This document shows positions 7,383-15,284 of a stretch of 26,960 bases of DNA, piece after piece. A program made the translations under genes and the position numbers. The stretch comes from an uncultured Pirellulaceae bacterium (GTDB taxonomy: Bacteria > Planctomycetota > Planctomycetia > Pirellulales > Pirellulaceae): positions 1 through 26,960 of the forward strand of contig CAKQWG010000020.1 of assembly GCA_934278005.1 (NCBI GenBank), given 5' to 3'. How positions within the stretch are numbered: the first letter of the stretch is position 1; the number at the start of each line of letters is the position of its first letter. The notes beneath the pieces are model-generated. The model had not been told where the DNA came from, ran no database searches, and was given only the letters and a program-made list of their open reading frames with translations.

Positions 7383-8830
7383 CGCACTGCCACTGGCTTA
7401 GCTACAGCCGCACTGGATACCTCCACACGCTTGTCATCCAAGATTTTTGCGTCGGCCCACACAAATTTTTTGTCTTCGCCAGCGATCGCAAATCCGACCG
7501 GCTGTCGGGTATCAAAGGGACGCCAACCACCGTCGATATGGTCAAAGGTCAAGATGATTTTATTGCCCGATAGCTCCATCGATTTGTACTGCGGACTGCG
7601 ACTAGCAATTTCGATACCGTACTCGTTTGCCAGCGCGAGGCGGGCCAGACGCATGCCGACTTCCACTTTGTTCTTGGGGTGGATGTCTTTGCCTTCACCG
7701 ATATCGATAATCACAGCTTGGCCTGTATGCTTCAATTTGGCCATGGTCATCGTTTGCGCTTCGCGCAGCTCGGCCCATTCGCTCTCGGTCGGCTCTGGCT
7801 TCTCTTGCATAAAGTCGGCTAACTGTACCCAGTAGAAGGGGAAGTCGCCCTGGCCCCATTCCTCGCGCCAACTGCTAATCATCAGTGGAAATAGTTCTCG
7901 GTACTGGTAGGCTCGCGAAGCGTTAGATTCACCCTGGTACCAGATCGTGCCGCGAATGCCGTAGCCCAAATGGGACTTGAGAACGCCATTGTAAATATTG
8001 GCGGGCCGATGATTGCCTGCCAGTGCGCGGTTCAAGTTGTCCAGCTGCTTCTGTTCTTCGGCCGTGCGATCTGGCTTGGCCGTCAGTGTGGCAGCCTGAG
8101 CAGCCATGTCATCGAATTGCTTAAGCATTGTAGAGTACTTGCCCGCCGCTTCCAATTTTTCGCGGCTGATCCAAGCTTCACATGACGAACCGCCCCAGGC
8201 ATTGTTGATCAAGCCAACAGGCACATCGAGCGTCTCTTGCAATTGGCGTCCGAAGAAATATCCCACGGCGGAAAAAGCGTTGACGTTCTCAGGGGTGCAA
8301 ATTTGCCACTGCGACTTAGGATGCTCCCAGACTGGCTCCTGCGCGCCGACTTGCGGAAAGTTGATCATCCGCAGTTGGGGATTCTTGGCGGTCAGTCGTT
8401 CCAGATCGGCGTTGGTAGAGTTGGCCACACTCCACTGCATGTTAGACTGGCCCGAGCAGACCCACACCTCTCCGACCAATACGTCAGCGATGCGCACCTC
8501 GTTGTTGTCTCCACTGACGATCAATTCCAGTGGTCCGCCCACTGGCAGTGGCTTGAGCGTAACCTGCCACAAGCCCGCGTCGTCAGCGGCGGTCGACAGA
8601 CTCTGCTCGGAAATTTTGACGGTTACTTTTTCGCCCGGTGTGGCCTTACCCCACACTTTGTTAGCTTGATCACGCTGCAACACCATGTGGTCGCTAAAAA
8701 TATTGGTCAGGCTGACATCGGCTCGCACAGGCTCAGCCGTCAGGCTAGCCAATGGCAAAATCGCTAGTAGACTCAGCAGTGAAGCACACCAGTTAGATTT
8801 GGTGGGTTGAAAGACCAGCAGAGAATTCAT
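7274..8830 (-). CDS. Sialate O-acetylesterase-like SGNH esterase
   Basis: This secreted esterase (518 aa) is predicted to remove O-acetyl groups from sialic acid or other acetylated glycans. A signal peptide (about residues 12-38) is followed by a beta-sandwich segment beginning FSDHMVLQR. The SGNH nucleophile block is GQSNM, with Ser128. Further blocks are NAWGGSSCEAW, IWYQGESN and, near residue 384, the D-x-H catalytic pair in GKDIHPKNK. Length and motif order match the DUF303/SASA family. The start at 8830 is chosen because AGGT lies about 8 bases upstream; the frame stays open to 8881. The 3' end overlaps the convergent GT87-like gene by 109 bp. With the sulfatase and DUF5060 protein, it suggests a glycan-degrading lifestyle. 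Confidence 0.88.
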   Translation of the reverse strand: MNSLLVFQPTKSNWCASLLSLLAILPLASLTAEPVRADVSLTNIFSDHMVLQRDQANKVWGKATPGEKVTVKISEQSLSTAADDAGLWQVTLKPLPVGGPLELIVSGDNNEVRIADVLVGEVWVCSGQSNMQWSVANSTNADLERLTAKNPQLRMINFPQVGAQEPVWEHPKSQWQICTPENVNAFSAVGYFFGRQLQETLDVPVGLINNAWGGSSCEAWISREKLEAAGKYSTMLKQFDDMAAQAATLTAKPDRTAEEQKQLDNLNRALAGNHRPANIYNGVLKSHLGYGIRGTIWYQGESNASRAYQYRELFPLMISSWREEWGQGDFPFYWVQLADFMQEKPEPTESEWAELREAQTMTMAKLKHTGQAVIIDIGEGKDIHPKNKVEVGMRLARLALANEYGIEIASRSPQYKSMELSGNKIILTFDHIDGGWRPFDTRQPVGFAIAGEDKKFVWADAKILDDKRVEVSSAAVAKPVAVRYAWADNPVCNMYDAVGLPLTPFRTDDWAGLTVDNQ

Positions 8831-8938
8831 ACAGTGGACCTCAAGAGATGAAAGTTTGGAAGGCGCGCTGCAACCGACCACTTGTCAGCCACGAATCGCA
8901 TTTCAAGGCAGGCTGGTAATCTTAACACACGCCGCTAT

Positions 8939-8956
8939 GCGTTTGTGAGCAAACGC
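8939..8956. promoter_or_regulatory. 7-bp perfect inverted repeat between divergent genes
   Basis: The sequence gcgtttg-tgag-caaacgc lies in the 262-bp spacer between the minus-strand acetylesterase and the plus-strand dehydratase gene. It is a perfect 7-bp dyad with a 4-nt centre and could be an operator or a short hairpin. It has no T-run, so it is not a convincing terminator. The regulatory role is inferred from position only. Confidence 0.35.
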
Positions 8957-9042
8957 TGTCTGGACTTCGACCTTATTGGCTTTCTCGCTCACGCCAAAAC
9001 CGTGAACCGGGGATTGCCCAAATAGTGCCGAGCTGTTTGATC

Positions 9043-9061
9043 GGCCAATGTTTACTTGGCC
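9043..9061. promoter_or_regulatory. Inverted repeat ggccaa-N7-ttggcc upstream of dehydratase start
   Basis: Perfect 6-bp arms with a 7-nt spacer end 31 bp before the ATG at 9093. They may form an operator or a 5'-leader hairpin for the dehydratase/protoporphyrinogen oxidase operon. The dyad is short, so chance occurrence is possible. Confidence 0.25.
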
Positions 9062-9092
9062 GCTGCGCTACAACCTGAACAAGGAATCCATT

Positions 9093-9455
9093 ATGGAATT
9101 GCAATCTACCGAACAATTGACTCGTGGTAAGTGCTTGCCGTGCGAGGGGGGCGTCGAGCCGTGTACGGTCGACCACAGCCGTCAGCAATTGGCCGCGTTG
9201 CACGATTGGCAACTCGATGACTCTGGCAAGCTCATCTCACGCCAGTGGAAGCTGAAAAACTTTGTGCAAGCTATGAAGCTGGTCAACGCGGTTGCCGATT
9301 TGGCCGAACAGGAACAGCATCATCCCGATTTGCATCTGACCGGCTACCGCCATGTGCGGGTTGAATTGACCACTCATGCCATTGGTGGTCTGAGCGAGAA
9401 CGATTTTATCTTGGCCGCTAAGATCGACGCCGCTGCACAAGGCCTGGGCCTGTGA
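9093..9455 (+). CDS. 4a-hydroxytetrahydrobiopterin (pterin-4a-carbinolamine) dehydratase
   Basis: This small protein (120 aa) dehydrates 4a-hydroxytetrahydropterin so that the pterin cofactor of aromatic amino acid hydroxylases can be recycled. The PCD signature is present: HHPDLHLTGYRHVRVELTTH, with His76/His77 and His94 as the expected active-site histidines, and Asp104 downstream. An N-terminal CLPCEGG motif is typical of bacterial members. The ATG at 9093 is preferred over an in-frame ATG at 9048 because AAGGA lies about 8 bases upstream. The stop codon overlaps the GTG start of the next gene (GTGA), implying translational coupling to protoporphyrinogen oxidase. The symbol phhB is often used, but no phenylalanine hydroxylase gene is visible here, so none is assigned. 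Confidence 0.9.
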   Translation: MELQSTEQLTRGKCLPCEGGVEPCTVDHSRQQLAALHDWQLDDSGKLISRQWKLKNFVQAMKLVNAVADLAEQEQHHPDLHLTGYRHVRVELTTHAIGGLSENDFILAAKIDAAAQGLGL

Positions 9456-10915
9456 AGCGAATTGCAATTATTGGCGCGGGCGTCAGTGGCCTCGCCGCCG
9501 CGCTGGCCCTGGCCGAACATTCGGCAGAGGTACAGGTCACCCTGTTCGAAGGCTCTGGGCGGGCTGGCGGAGTGCTTGAAACAATCCATGACGGCCCCTA
9601 TTTGATCGAACGCAGCGCCGATAATTTTGCCACGTTGATCCCACACGCCTGGGATCTATGTGTGCAGTGTGGACTGGAATCGGAAATGATCTCGCCGGCC
9701 AAAGCCAACCGTCGAGCGCTGGTACTGCATCGCGGCAAGCTGAGGCCGATCCCTGTCGGATTTAGCCTCATGCAGCCGACGCGGATCGGCTCCATTTTGA
9801 CCACTCGTACCTTATCCTGGCCTGCCAAACTGCGTCTGCTGGGCGAATTCTGGATTCCGCGTCGCACCTTAGACGAAGACGAATCGTTACAATCTTTTTC
9901 CACTCGGCGACTGGGCAGGGAGACCTATGAAAATTTAGTGGAGCCGATTGTCAGCGGCATCTTTACCGCCGATCCGGCAACGCTCAGCATGCGCGCCACT
10001 ATGGCGCAGTTTGTCGAGATGGAAGCCAAGGCGGGAGGGTTGATTCGCGGTCACTTGGCCGCGCGCAAGAAGGACGCCGCTGCCGCAGCCCGCCGCGCCA
10101 GCGGAGCTCGCTACGATCAGTTCGTCGCGCCGCGGCAAGGCATGAGTTGGTGGATCGACCAACTCACGCAGCGGCTGCCGGCTAACGCACTACGACTCAA
10201 TACGCCGGTACAGTCGCTGCGCTGGATGCCCGCTGAGGACGCACATCAGTCGCCGGTCAGTGGCGCTGTGGCCGGCAGTGCGCCGGCTGATAAGGCGAGT
10301 TTTGGTCACTGGTTGATTGCTACTCAGCACGAGATTCAAACGTTTGATGCAGTGATCTGTAGCACGCCCGCCGCTATCACGGCTAAGCTGATCGAGGCCA
10401 CCGCGCCTGAGGCGGCCGCATTGGTAGCCGGTATCCCCTATGCCTCCAGCGCGGTGGTAGCGATGGTCGTCGACGACCATGAGCTGTCGCGGCGGACGGA
10501 TGCATTTGGAGTGATCGTGCCACGCAAGGAAGGTCGCGCGGCACTAGCCATCAGTTTTGCCAGCCACAAATACCCAGGCCGTACGCCGAGTGGACAAACC
10601 TTGCTGCGCATTTTTCTCGGAGGCGCGCTGGCTCCCGAAACGCTCGACCAGAGCGACGCACAGTTGATCGAGTCGGCTCAGCAGGAACTGCGGGCTATTT
10701 TAGGCTGGACCGGTCAGCCCGCTCGCTGGCAAGGGGTCATGCGCTGGCGCGAAGCCATGCCACAGTACTTGGTGGGACACGTCGAACGCATGCAGCAACT
10801 GAGCCATGCGCTCGCCCCCTTTCCCACGCTTAAACTCTGTGGAGCCGGTTACGCCGGCGTGGGCATTCCCCAGTGCGTCCGCGGCGGCCAACAGGCTGCC
10901 CGCGAATTGCTGTAG
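9452..10915 (+). CDS. hemG: Protoporphyrinogen oxidase (HemY-type, FAD-dependent)
   Basis: This 487-aa flavoprotein oxidises protoporphyrinogen IX (or coproporphyrinogen III in some HemY-type members) late in heme synthesis. The N-terminal dinucleotide-binding motif is IIGAGVSGLAAALALAE, followed by FEGSGRAGGVLETI. The middle contains EPIVSGIFTADPATLSMRA, a family hallmark, and the C-terminal FAD motif is CGAGYAGVGIPQCVRGGQQAA. The length matches HemY-type enzymes. The start is a GTG at 9452, fixed by the four-base GTGA overlap with the preceding dehydratase stop and an AAGG about 9 bases upstream. The central segment around residues 255-285 (HQSPVSGAVAGSAPADKAS) looks like a low-conservation insertion. 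Heme supply fits an organism rich in multi-domain c-type cytochromes. Confidence 0.9.
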   Translation: MKRIAIIGAGVSGLAAALALAEHSAEVQVTLFEGSGRAGGVLETIHDGPYLIERSADNFATLIPHAWDLCVQCGLESEMISPAKANRRALVLHRGKLRPIPVGFSLMQPTRIGSILTTRTLSWPAKLRLLGEFWIPRRTLDEDESLQSFSTRRLGRETYENLVEPIVSGIFTADPATLSMRATMAQFVEMEAKAGGLIRGHLAARKKDAAAAARRASGARYDQFVAPRQGMSWWIDQLTQRLPANALRLNTPVQSLRWMPAEDAHQSPVSGAVAGSAPADKASFGHWLIATQHEIQTFDAVICSTPAAITAKLIEATAPEAAALVAGIPYASSAVVAMVVDDHELSRRTDAFGVIVPRKEGRAALAISFASHKYPGRTPSGQTLLRIFLGGALAPETLDQSDAQLIESAQQELRAILGWTGQPARWQGVMRWREAMPQYLVGHVERMQQLSHALAPFPTLKLCGAGYAGVGIPQCVRGGQQAARELL

Positions 10916-11009
10916 CTTGGGCCAATCTCTTCCACGCTAGGGTATCTCCAGCCCAACGCGCTAGCCTGTCGTCCCATCGGCATCGATCAATGCCTGCAAA
11001 CTTTCTTGA

Positions 11010-11025
11010 GTATTCCCGGGAATAC
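11010..11025. promoter_or_regulatory. 16-bp perfect palindrome upstream of VWA lipoprotein gene
   Basis: gtattccc-gggaatac is a perfect 16-bp palindrome located 75 bp before the ATG of the VWA gene. It lies in a 185-bp spacer that otherwise contains no recognisable element. An uninterrupted palindrome of this size suits binding by a dimeric regulator. No specific regulator can be named from the sequence. Confidence 0.4.
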
Positions 11026-11100
11026 CCCGGACCAGGCGCGCGTCTAACTACATAGAGTCCATCACTTGTCGCTATCTCCTCGTCGCTTAGGAGCACTCTC

Positions 11101-12747
11101 ATGGCCCACTATTCGCGCCTGGTCTCTCTCTTCAGTCAACGCAAGTTGGTATTTTTAGCAGTATTGCCAACGACAGTTTTGCTAACGGCAGGTTGTGGCC
11201 GCGAGCAGACGGGCCACGAGCAGACGGGCTACGTGGCCAGCGCACCGCTGGATGGTCCCCGCGGGGAGCTGTTTGAGCACAGCCAAACGATGCCGACGCA
11301 GTTCAACCGCGAAGAGTATGCGGCGATTGAAGAGAATCCATTTTTGAAGGCTATGGCTGCACCCCAATCGACCTTCTCGATCGATGTCGACACGGCCTCG
11401 TATTCCAATGTGCGGCGCATGCTTCAGCAGGGCCAGCTGCCGCCGCCGGGGGCTGTCCGCATCGAGGAGCTGGTCAATTACTTCAGCTACGATTACGCAG
11501 CCCCAAGTGGCGAGCATCCGTTCAGCGTGACTACGGAACTGGCCGTATGCCCATGGCAGCCCGAGCATCAACTGCTGCGTGTAGCACTCAGGGGGCAAGC
11601 TCTCCAGCAGCGCGAACGCCCCGCTTGCAATTTAGTGTTCCTGCTGGATGTGTCGGGATCGATGTTGGACGAGAAAAAACTTCCGCTTGTCAAGTCAGCC
11701 CTGCAGCTACTCACCGCTGAACTGCGCAAGGACGATCGCGTGGCGGTAGTCGTCTATGCGGGCGCATCGGGTCTGGTCCTAGATTCGACTCCGGCCCGCG
11801 AACGCTCAAAGATTCTGACGGCTATCGATGGCTTGACTGCGGGTGGGTCGACCAATGGCGGAAAAGGCATCGAGCTGGCCTACCGCGTGGCTCAGGAGCA
11901 TCAAGTCGCAGGTGGCATCAACCGCGTAATTCTCTGTACCGACGGTGATTTTAACGTCGGCACCACTAGCGACAGCGCGCTGCTCGAATTGATCCAAGAG
12001 CAAGCCCGCTCCGATGTTTTCTTAACCGTGCTGGGCTTTGGCAGCGGCAACATTCAAGATGCCAAGATGGAGCTGCTCGCAGACAAGGGAAATGGTAATT
12101 ACGCCTACATCGATTCGCTGCTGGAAGCCCGCAAGGTGCTGGTCGAACAAGTCGGTGGTACGCTGGTGACAATCGCCAAAGATGTGAAAGTGCAATTGGA
12201 TTTTAACCCTCAACACGTCCAGTCCTATCGACTGTTGGGCTACGAAAATCGATTGCTTGGAAACCAAGATTTTCGCGATGATAGTAAAGATGCTGGCGAG
12301 ATCGGCGCAGGGCACACTGTCACCGCGTTCTATGAACTGGTCCCCGCTGGGATAGCAGAGAAGTCGCCTGAGTCACGGGCCAGTGAGTTCGTACAGCCCA
12401 AACTGGTTGCTACTTCAGATTCCAGCGACATGCTGACCGTCAACTTGCGCTACAAGCTGCCTAAGAGTGCACACAGTAGCGAGTTTCAAGTCCGCGTGTC
12501 GCCCACCAGCCTCTCCTCGGACCCATCGCAAGACTTTCAGTTCGCATCCGCCGTCGTCGGCTATGGGTTGCTTCTGAGACACAGCCAGCATGCGGGACGC
12601 GCCAACTGGGATTGGGTCATTGAAACGGCGCAAGAAAACTGTGGTACCGATGACAACGGCCTGCGCGCAGAATTCGTGCAGTTGGTCAAAACGGCCCGGC
12701 GAGTACGTGATAACCAATCGCTGAGCAACGAAGCCCAGCGTTTCTAA
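11101..12747 (+). CDS. YfbK-like von Willebrand factor A-domain lipoprotein
   Basis: This 548-aa protein is a predicted lipoprotein, with a signal peptide ending in the lipobox L-T-A-G-C (Cys32). A YfbK-type N-terminal domain follows (FSIDVDTASYSNVRR, about residues 90-160). The VWA domain runs from about 177 to 350 with an intact metal-binding MIDAS motif DVSGSM (183-188) and CTDGDFNVG later. A C-terminal YfbK-type domain follows (VKVQLDFNP, LLGYENRLL, YELVP). VWA proteins of this type are envelope-anchored and probably mediate protein-protein interactions; the partner is unknown. GGAG lies about 7 bases before the ATG at 11101. Near the N-terminus EQTGH/EQTGY is a five-codon duplication. 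The gene ends 39 bp from the convergent DUF4261-like gene with no clear terminator between them. Confidence 0.9.
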   Translation: MAHYSRLVSLFSQRKLVFLAVLPTTVLLTAGCGREQTGHEQTGYVASAPLDGPRGELFEHSQTMPTQFNREEYAAIEENPFLKAMAAPQSTFSIDVDTASYSNVRRMLQQGQLPPPGAVRIEELVNYFSYDYAAPSGEHPFSVTTELAVCPWQPEHQLLRVALRGQALQQRERPACNLVFLLDVSGSMLDEKKLPLVKSALQLLTAELRKDDRVAVVVYAGASGLVLDSTPARERSKILTAIDGLTAGGSTNGGKGIELAYRVAQEHQVAGGINRVILCTDGDFNVGTTSDSALLELIQEQARSDVFLTVLGFGSGNIQDAKMELLADKGNGNYAYIDSLLEARKVLVEQVGGTLVTIAKDVKVQLDFNPQHVQSYRLLGYENRLLGNQDFRDDSKDAGEIGAGHTVTAFYELVPAGIAEKSPESRASEFVQPKLVATSDSSDMLTVNLRYKLPKSAHSSEFQVRVSPTSLSSDPSQDFQFASAVVGYGLLLRHSQHAGRANWDWVIETAQENCGTDDNGLRAEFVQLVKTARRVRDNQSLSNEAQRF

Positions 12748-12786
12748 CGGTTTCAGGATCCGCGGACAATCAAGCTCGTTCGCTGG

Positions 12787-13524
12787 TTAGTTACGCTGTG
12801 CAATCGAGCGGTAGCTGATCAGCTTTAGACGTCCAAAGGGATTGTGCATAGGGCTGTCGGATTTGAATTGATCAGCGGGTGCCGTACGGATTTGGTAACG
12901 CGGTCCATGTTCGTCGGCCAGTATATGGCCATCGTCAATCGGCCTTTCGCCCGCACAAACATAGCGCAGAGTTTCGATAATCGTCTCCTGGTCGACATCA
13001 GCATCGGCCCGCGACATGACTAGGTCTGGCTTGCCAAGGATGTGCATGCCCATCGTCCAGACTTCCATGCGTCCGCGAACGATGGCCACGAAGGCGAAGC
13101 TCAGCGAGTCTGCGTCAGCCGTTTCACTCATATCTATCCAGGCGCTCGCGCCATGGGACAGGCCGCAGTTATCGATGAACACCCCACCGGCACCTGCTTG
13201 AAGGACGGCCGCACCAGCTTGCATCATTGTTCGCGCGGCGTCGAGCGAACCGCCAGGGCCGCAGAGGCATACATTGACACTGTAGTCGTCCACAATCGCC
13301 AGTTCTTGCGGGGTAGCTGGACGTCGGCAAGATTGGCGAAATACCATCGCAAATTGATCGTCTTTGGGTACCGGGTTGCACTCGATCTCCGCTCCATCGG
13401 GTAATACTAAGTTTCGTCCCTCGACGCGAACGCGGTCTGGCAAGCGCGAAAAAAAATCTTCCGGACCACTCCACTTTCCCGGAATCCGCAAAATGGTTTC
13501 GATCGCTGGTTGTCGTTTGCTCAT
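12787..13524 (-). CDS. DUF4261-like hypothetical protein
   Basis: This is a 245-aa soluble protein with no signal peptide or membrane segment. The central region is Ala/Gly-rich (ARTMMQAGAAVLQAGAGGVFIDN), followed by FAFVAIVRGRMEVWTMGMHILGKPDLVM and a conserved-looking C-terminal NPFGRLKLI. The GMH-x-LG-x-PD motif and domain order resemble DUF4261 proteins, whose biochemical function is not established. The start at 13524 begins MSKRQPAIE. The assignment to DUF4261 comes from motif memory only and could be wrong, but the coding status is solid because codon use and length are good and no competing frame is credible. It is convergent with the VWA gene. Confidence 0.6.
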   Translation of the reverse strand: MSKRQPAIETILRIPGKWSGPEDFFSRLPDRVRVEGRNLVLPDGAEIECNPVPKDDQFAMVFRQSCRRPATPQELAIVDDYSVNVCLCGPGGSLDAARTMMQAGAAVLQAGAGGVFIDNCGLSHGASAWIDMSETADADSLSFAFVAIVRGRMEVWTMGMHILGKPDLVMSRADADVDQETIIETLRYVCAGERPIDDGHILADEHGPRYQIRTAPADQFKSDSPMHNPFGRLKLISYRSIAQRN

Positions 13525-13819
13525 CGCATTGCCCCCGTTAATTTAGTCTGTTTTCCTTAGCCTCCGAAATGGCAGGCATCGTGCGAAAAATAAGATAGTT
13601 CTGCAAAAAGATCGAGCGGGCGTCAACCTTGGACCCGACCGATCAAACGCTAGGCGACTTATTTTCGGCAGGCTGCCATGTTGGATTGTAGCCGAATTCG
13701 CCAGAGGAATTGGAGCCCGCTGACCTCAGGGGACACAGCATCTGTCGCTGCGGCAACATCTGTCGCTGCGGCAACTCCATTCGAAGACCGACGAAAGCAA
13801 GCGTTTTTCGCTTCATCAT
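13525..13819. other. Spacer between mnmE and the DUF4261-like gene, with short duplication
   Basis: This 295-bp region lies downstream of mnmE and upstream of the minus-strand DUF4261-like gene, so it should contain the latter's promoter. It holds an 18-bp tandem duplication (13739-13774) and a 32-codon minus-strand ORF (13643-13741) starting MLCPLRSAGS and ending AENKSPSV. That ORF has no recognised homology and no obvious RBS, so it is not called as a gene. No RNA gene was recognised. Confidence 0.5.
13739..13774. repeat. 18-bp perfect tandem duplication (x2)
   Basis: catctgtcgctgcggcaa occurs twice back to back at 13739-13756 and 13757-13774, downstream of the mnmE stop. It is short and non-coding and probably arose by replication slippage. 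Confidence 0.85.
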
Positions 13820-15199
13820 TTATTTGCCGATGCAGAACCGGCCAAAGATCTCGCCCAAGATGTCCTCGCTGTGAACCTCGCCAATCACCGACGACAAATC
13901 GTCGATGGCAATCCGCAGTTCGCTGGCCACTAGATCTTCCCCGTCGGCCTGGGCCACAAGAGCTAATGCCCGCTCTATGGCTGCCTGGGCTAACTCCAAG
14001 GCGCCGCGGCAGCGCGTGGCCGTGGCGTGCATGGCGTGTGAATGCAGTTGACCACGGGCATCCTGCACTGCCCGGGCGAGCCACGTTCGCAGGCCGTCAA
14101 TGCTCTGCGGATCGTGCACGCTGACCATCGCCGCGCAGCGCTGGTGCAAATTCGAAGAGGGCTCTGCAGTAGCAGCCAGATCGACCTTGGTGCCAATCCA
14201 CAGCACGCTCGGCACAATGCTTTGCAAATGGCGATGCTGTGCTTCGAGCCACTCCGGCGTTGGCGGTTGTTGTAAGTCGATGCACAGCACTGCTAGGTCA
14301 GCGCGCCGTAGGCGCTCACGCAAGACATCTTGGGCCAGCGCACGCGGTGACTGCTCGTGCAATTCTTCCACACCGGCCGTGTCGGTGATTTCCACGCTCA
14401 ATCCATCTAGCAATGTGCGAGCGGTAAGCGCATCGCGAGTCGTTCCCGCTTGCGGTGAAACAATAGCCCGCTGTGATCCGACGAGTGCATTGAGTAGCGA
14501 GCTTTTGCCCGAGTTGGGCAGGCCGACCAAAACGATTGCTGCATCCCGGGCCCGTGCGCCGCGCGAGCGCAATTGCTCTGCGATGCCCGCCAGCTCACCA
14601 GCTATTCGCTGCAGCCCCGCCGATAAATCCGCGGCGGAGATGAACTCGATATCCTCTTCAACAAAATCGAGGCCTGCCTCCAGATGCGCGGTCAACTCCA
14701 TCAAGCTGTTGCGTAGACGACGCACTGGTTTAGAAATGTTTCCGCCGAGCTGTTGCAGAGCTGTCGTTAGATCGTCGGCCGTTTCAGCTTCGATCACGCC
14801 TAGCACTGCTTCGGCTTGGGCCAGGTCCAGTTTTCCAGCAAGAAAGCTACGCAGGGTGAATTCACCACGCTCCGCTGCCACCGCTCCCAGTGTGATCAGT
14901 CGCTCCACCAGCGATTCAACAATGGGCATCGAGCCTAAGACATGCAGCTCCGCGCACGGCTCGCCTGTGTAGCTGCGATCGTCGGGCCAGTACAGGATAG
15001 TCAGCTCGATACGCCGATCTCCCCAGCCTAAATCGGCGGCTGCGCGCAGAGTTCTCACCGAACTGGCCGTAATATCGTGGCCGATGAGCCGCTCTAACAA
15101 GCTTTGCGTTTGCTGTCCACTCAGCCGCACGATGGCGCGCCGCCCCGGCGCGATACCGCTGCCAACGGCGACAATGGTTTGCTGCAAATCAAACTTCAT
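13820..15199 (-). CDS. mnmE: tRNA uridine-5-carboxymethylaminomethyl modification GTPase MnmE (TrmE)
   Basis: This 459-aa GTPase acts with MnmG to modify the wobble uridine (cmnm5U) of several tRNAs in the cytoplasm. The N-terminal tetrahydrofolate-binding domain (about 1-120) includes TIVAVGSGIAPG and RGEFTLRSFLAGKLDLAQAEA. A helical domain follows and contains an inserted G domain. In the G domain, Walker A is GLPNSGKS (226-233), G2 is TTRD (253-256), G3 is DTAG (273-276) and G4 is TKVD (337-340). The C-terminus is the diagnostic CIGK with the catalytic Cys456. G4 has Thr where Asn is usual (NKxD), a point worth noting, but all other elements are intact and the length is normal. The upstream AraC-type gene is on the same strand, 85 bp away. 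Confidence 0.95.
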   Translation of the reverse strand: MKFDLQQTIVAVGSGIAPGRRAIVRLSGQQTQSLLERLIGHDITASSVRTLRAAADLGWGDRRIELTILYWPDDRSYTGEPCAELHVLGSMPIVESLVERLITLGAVAAERGEFTLRSFLAGKLDLAQAEAVLGVIEAETADDLTTALQQLGGNISKPVRRLRNSLMELTAHLEAGLDFVEEDIEFISAADLSAGLQRIAGELAGIAEQLRSRGARARDAAIVLVGLPNSGKSSLLNALVGSQRAIVSPQAGTTRDALTARTLLDGLSVEITDTAGVEELHEQSPRALAQDVLRERLRRADLAVLCIDLQQPPTPEWLEAQHRHLQSIVPSVLWIGTKVDLAATAEPSSNLHQRCAAMVSVHDPQSIDGLRTWLARAVQDARGQLHSHAMHATATRCRGALELAQAAIERALALVAQADGEDLVASELRIAIDDLSSVIGEVHSEDILGEIFGRFCIGK

Positions 15200-15284
15200 A
15201 ATGCGCTGCGATGGGGTGTTTGCGATTCGGTGTGACGGGATGCAAAATGATTTTGGAGGTGCTAAGATTCATTGGCTCAGCAGC

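Noticed and set aside
14100..14972. 290-codon plus-strand ORF opposite mnmE
   Set aside because: It is antisense to a complete, motif-perfect MnmE, has Arg/Ser-rich low-complexity composition and shows no domain.
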